Positions 11,691 to 12,556 of a stretch of DNA of 12,556 nt are shown piece by piece. The notes beneath the pieces were generated by a model. It was not told the DNA's origin, did no database searches, and worked only from the letters and a program-made list of their open reading frames with translations. Each line of letters starts with the position of its first letter. Positions within the stretch are counted from its first letter, which is position 1. This DNA is from Candidatus Roizmanbacteria bacterium CG22_combo_CG10-13_8_21_14_all_34_12 (GTDB lineage Bacteria > Patescibacteriota > Microgenomatia > UBA1406 > GWC2-37-13): positions 814-13,369 of the forward strand of contig PCTC01000032.1 in NCBI GenBank assembly GCA_002786595.1, in the 5' to 3' direction. The position numbers and the translations under genes were made by a program.

Positions 11691-12556
11691 TTATTCCTCC
11701 ACAAACGTCAGAGCAGTTCCACTTAAATTTGCTCGGCCTGTTCGTCCAATTCTGTGAATATAATCTTCGTAAGTCTGGGGAATATCATAGTTGATGACAT
11801 GGGTTACATTGGCAATATCAAGTCCTCGAGCCGCAACGTCTGTTGCCACCATGATTGATACAACATCTTCTTTAAACATTCGGATAGCTTGTTGACGTTG
11901 GAACTGAGCTTTATCTCCATGAATTGAAGTAACCTTAAATCCTTTTTGAAATAAATCTCTAGCAACGCGTTCAACTCCATGCTTCGTCCGACCAAACACA
12001 AGCACTTTTTTAAACTCTTCTTGCTTAAGGAGAGAGGAAAGTTTTTCCATTTTTGAACCAATTTTTTTATCTAGTCGAACTAGATCTTGTTTGATATTAC
12101 TCAATGTTTCCTGAGTCTTTACAGAAATTGTTACTGGATTTTTAACGAAAGAAGAAATCAGAGAACTAATTACCGGAGAAACTGTTGCTGAAAAAAATAA
12201 TGATTGACGATCAGCCGGTAAATAAGAAATAATTTCCTTAATATCATGAATAAACCCCATATCAAGCATTTGGTCGGTTTCGTCAAGAATGATCATCTTA
12301 AACATTCCCAGTTTTAAAATTCCTCGATTAATCAAATCCTTAAGACGTCCTGGTGTACCTACAACAACATGGGGATTATGTCTTAATTGAGAAATCTGTA
12401 TTTGCATTGAGGATTGTCCGATACACAAAGTGCTAAAAATTGGCATATTGCCTGAAAATTTTCGCAGTTCGTCTCTCGTTTGCAAAGCAAGTTCTCTCGT
12501 TGGGCTAATTATCAAAGCCTTATAATTAAAATCTTTCAAAATATTTTCAACTAAAG
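11691..12556 (-). CDS. DEAD-box RNA helicase, C-terminal part (cut by window edge)
   Basis: The frame stays open to the right edge. The TTG at 12539 is internal, since the preceding codons (LVENI) continue the protein, so the N-terminus with the Q motif and Walker A is outside. Visible motifs in order are SPTRELALQ (Ia), VVGTPGRL (Ib), ILDETD (II), FFSAT (III), VLVFGRTKHGVE (IV), VATDVAARGLDI (V) and HRIGRTGRA (VI). Motif II reads DETD, not DEAD. The protein ends 15 residues after motif VI (GTALTFVEE), so it has no RGG-rich or RNA-binding tail like many bacterial CsdA/RhlE proteins. DEAD-box helicases unwind short RNA duplexes in ribosome assembly, RNA decay or cold adaptation. The specific role is not evident. 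Confidence 0.95.
   Translation of the reverse strand, partial: LVENILKDFNYKALIISPTRELALQTRDELRKFSGNMPIFSTLCIGQSSMQIQISQLRHNPHVVVGTPGRLKDLINRGILKLGMFKMIILDETDQMLDMGFIHDIKEIISYLPADRQSLFFSATVSPVISSLISSFVKNPVTISVKTQETLSNIKQDLVRLDKKIGSKMEKLSSLLKQEEFKKVLVFGRTKHGVERVARDLFQKGFKVTSIHGDKAQFQRQQAIRMFKEDVVSIMVATDVAARGLDIANVTHVINYDIPQTYEDYIHRIGRTGRANLSGTALTFVEE

Noticed and set aside
11675..11698. GGAGG six bases before an ATG (minus strand), starting a five-codon ORF at the helicase end
   Set aside because: The GGAGG is explained by the helicase Glu-Glu codons before its stop. The ORF (MYLKF) is too short to support, and other genes here do not use Shine-Dalgarno sequences.
12537..12539. TTG at 12539 as the start of the helicase
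   Set aside because: The frame continues upstream to the window edge, and motifs required in the N-terminus (Q motif, Walker A) are missing, so it is an internal codon of a truncated gene.

Overview
The window looks like a compact, AT-rich bacterial chromosome segment, most plausibly from a small-genome member of the Candidate Phyla Radiation (Patescibacteria), perhaps the Microgenomates side. This is inferred from the low GC, very tight packing with four ATGA stop/start overlaps, near-absence of Shine-Dalgarno sequences, and a repertoire rich in GT39-type and DUF2079 membrane proteins. No sequence search was run. Several genes end in TGA, all reading frames are intact with TGA as stop, and the only tRNA is an ordinary tRNA-Gly(UCC). 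The standard bacterial code therefore fits and the Gly-UGA code (code 25) does not.

Layout, left to right. A truncated GT39-like membrane glycosyltransferase (minus) is divergent from tRNA-Gly (plus), and the two share a palindromic -10 region. Next comes a long minus-strand run. In chromosomal order it is galE, an EamA/DMT transporter, a GT2 polyprenyl-phosphate-type glycosyltransferase, a DUF2079 membrane protein, a Xer-type tyrosine recombinase and a membrane-anchored cyclophilin. Transcription runs the other way, and Xer, DUF2079 and GT2 are linked by 4-base overlaps. The single plus-strand protein gene (6239-7093) is an unrecognised protein with the layout of a xylose-isomerase-like TIM barrel; its 3' end overlaps the convergent next gene by 27 bases. 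Then, all minus: a RibD-C/DHFR-like reductase coupled to a queuosine-precursor (YhhQ/VUT) transporter, a MazG-like pyrophosphohydrolase, uracil-DNA glycosylase, a two-domain GNAT acetyltransferase, and an operon of a 54-residue unknown protein, a RusA-like Holliday junction nuclease and an inositol-monophosphatase-family enzyme. The window ends inside a DEAD-box RNA helicase whose motif II reads DETD.

Functional themes. The left half is a cell-surface glycan module: sugar-nucleotide epimerisation (GalE), a lipid-linked sugar donor (GT2), and membrane GT-C-like proteins (GT39, DUF2079). The right half is nucleic-acid upkeep and salvage: Ung, MazG-like, RusA, RNA helicase and a queuosine precursor importer.

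The strongest unexplained signals are regulatory and architectural. (1) Many start codons sit only 5-9 bases after a -10 hexamer, five of them extended -10 boxes (TGNTANNNT), which predicts leaderless or near-leaderless mRNAs. (2) Short tandem repeats of 7, 9 or 14 bases fill the spacers, run into stop codons, and also occur inside the GT2 coding sequence. (3) A nested inverted repeat lies between the EamA gene and galE. I see no CRISPR array, insertion sequence or prophage. No gene-free stretch exceeds 300 bases.
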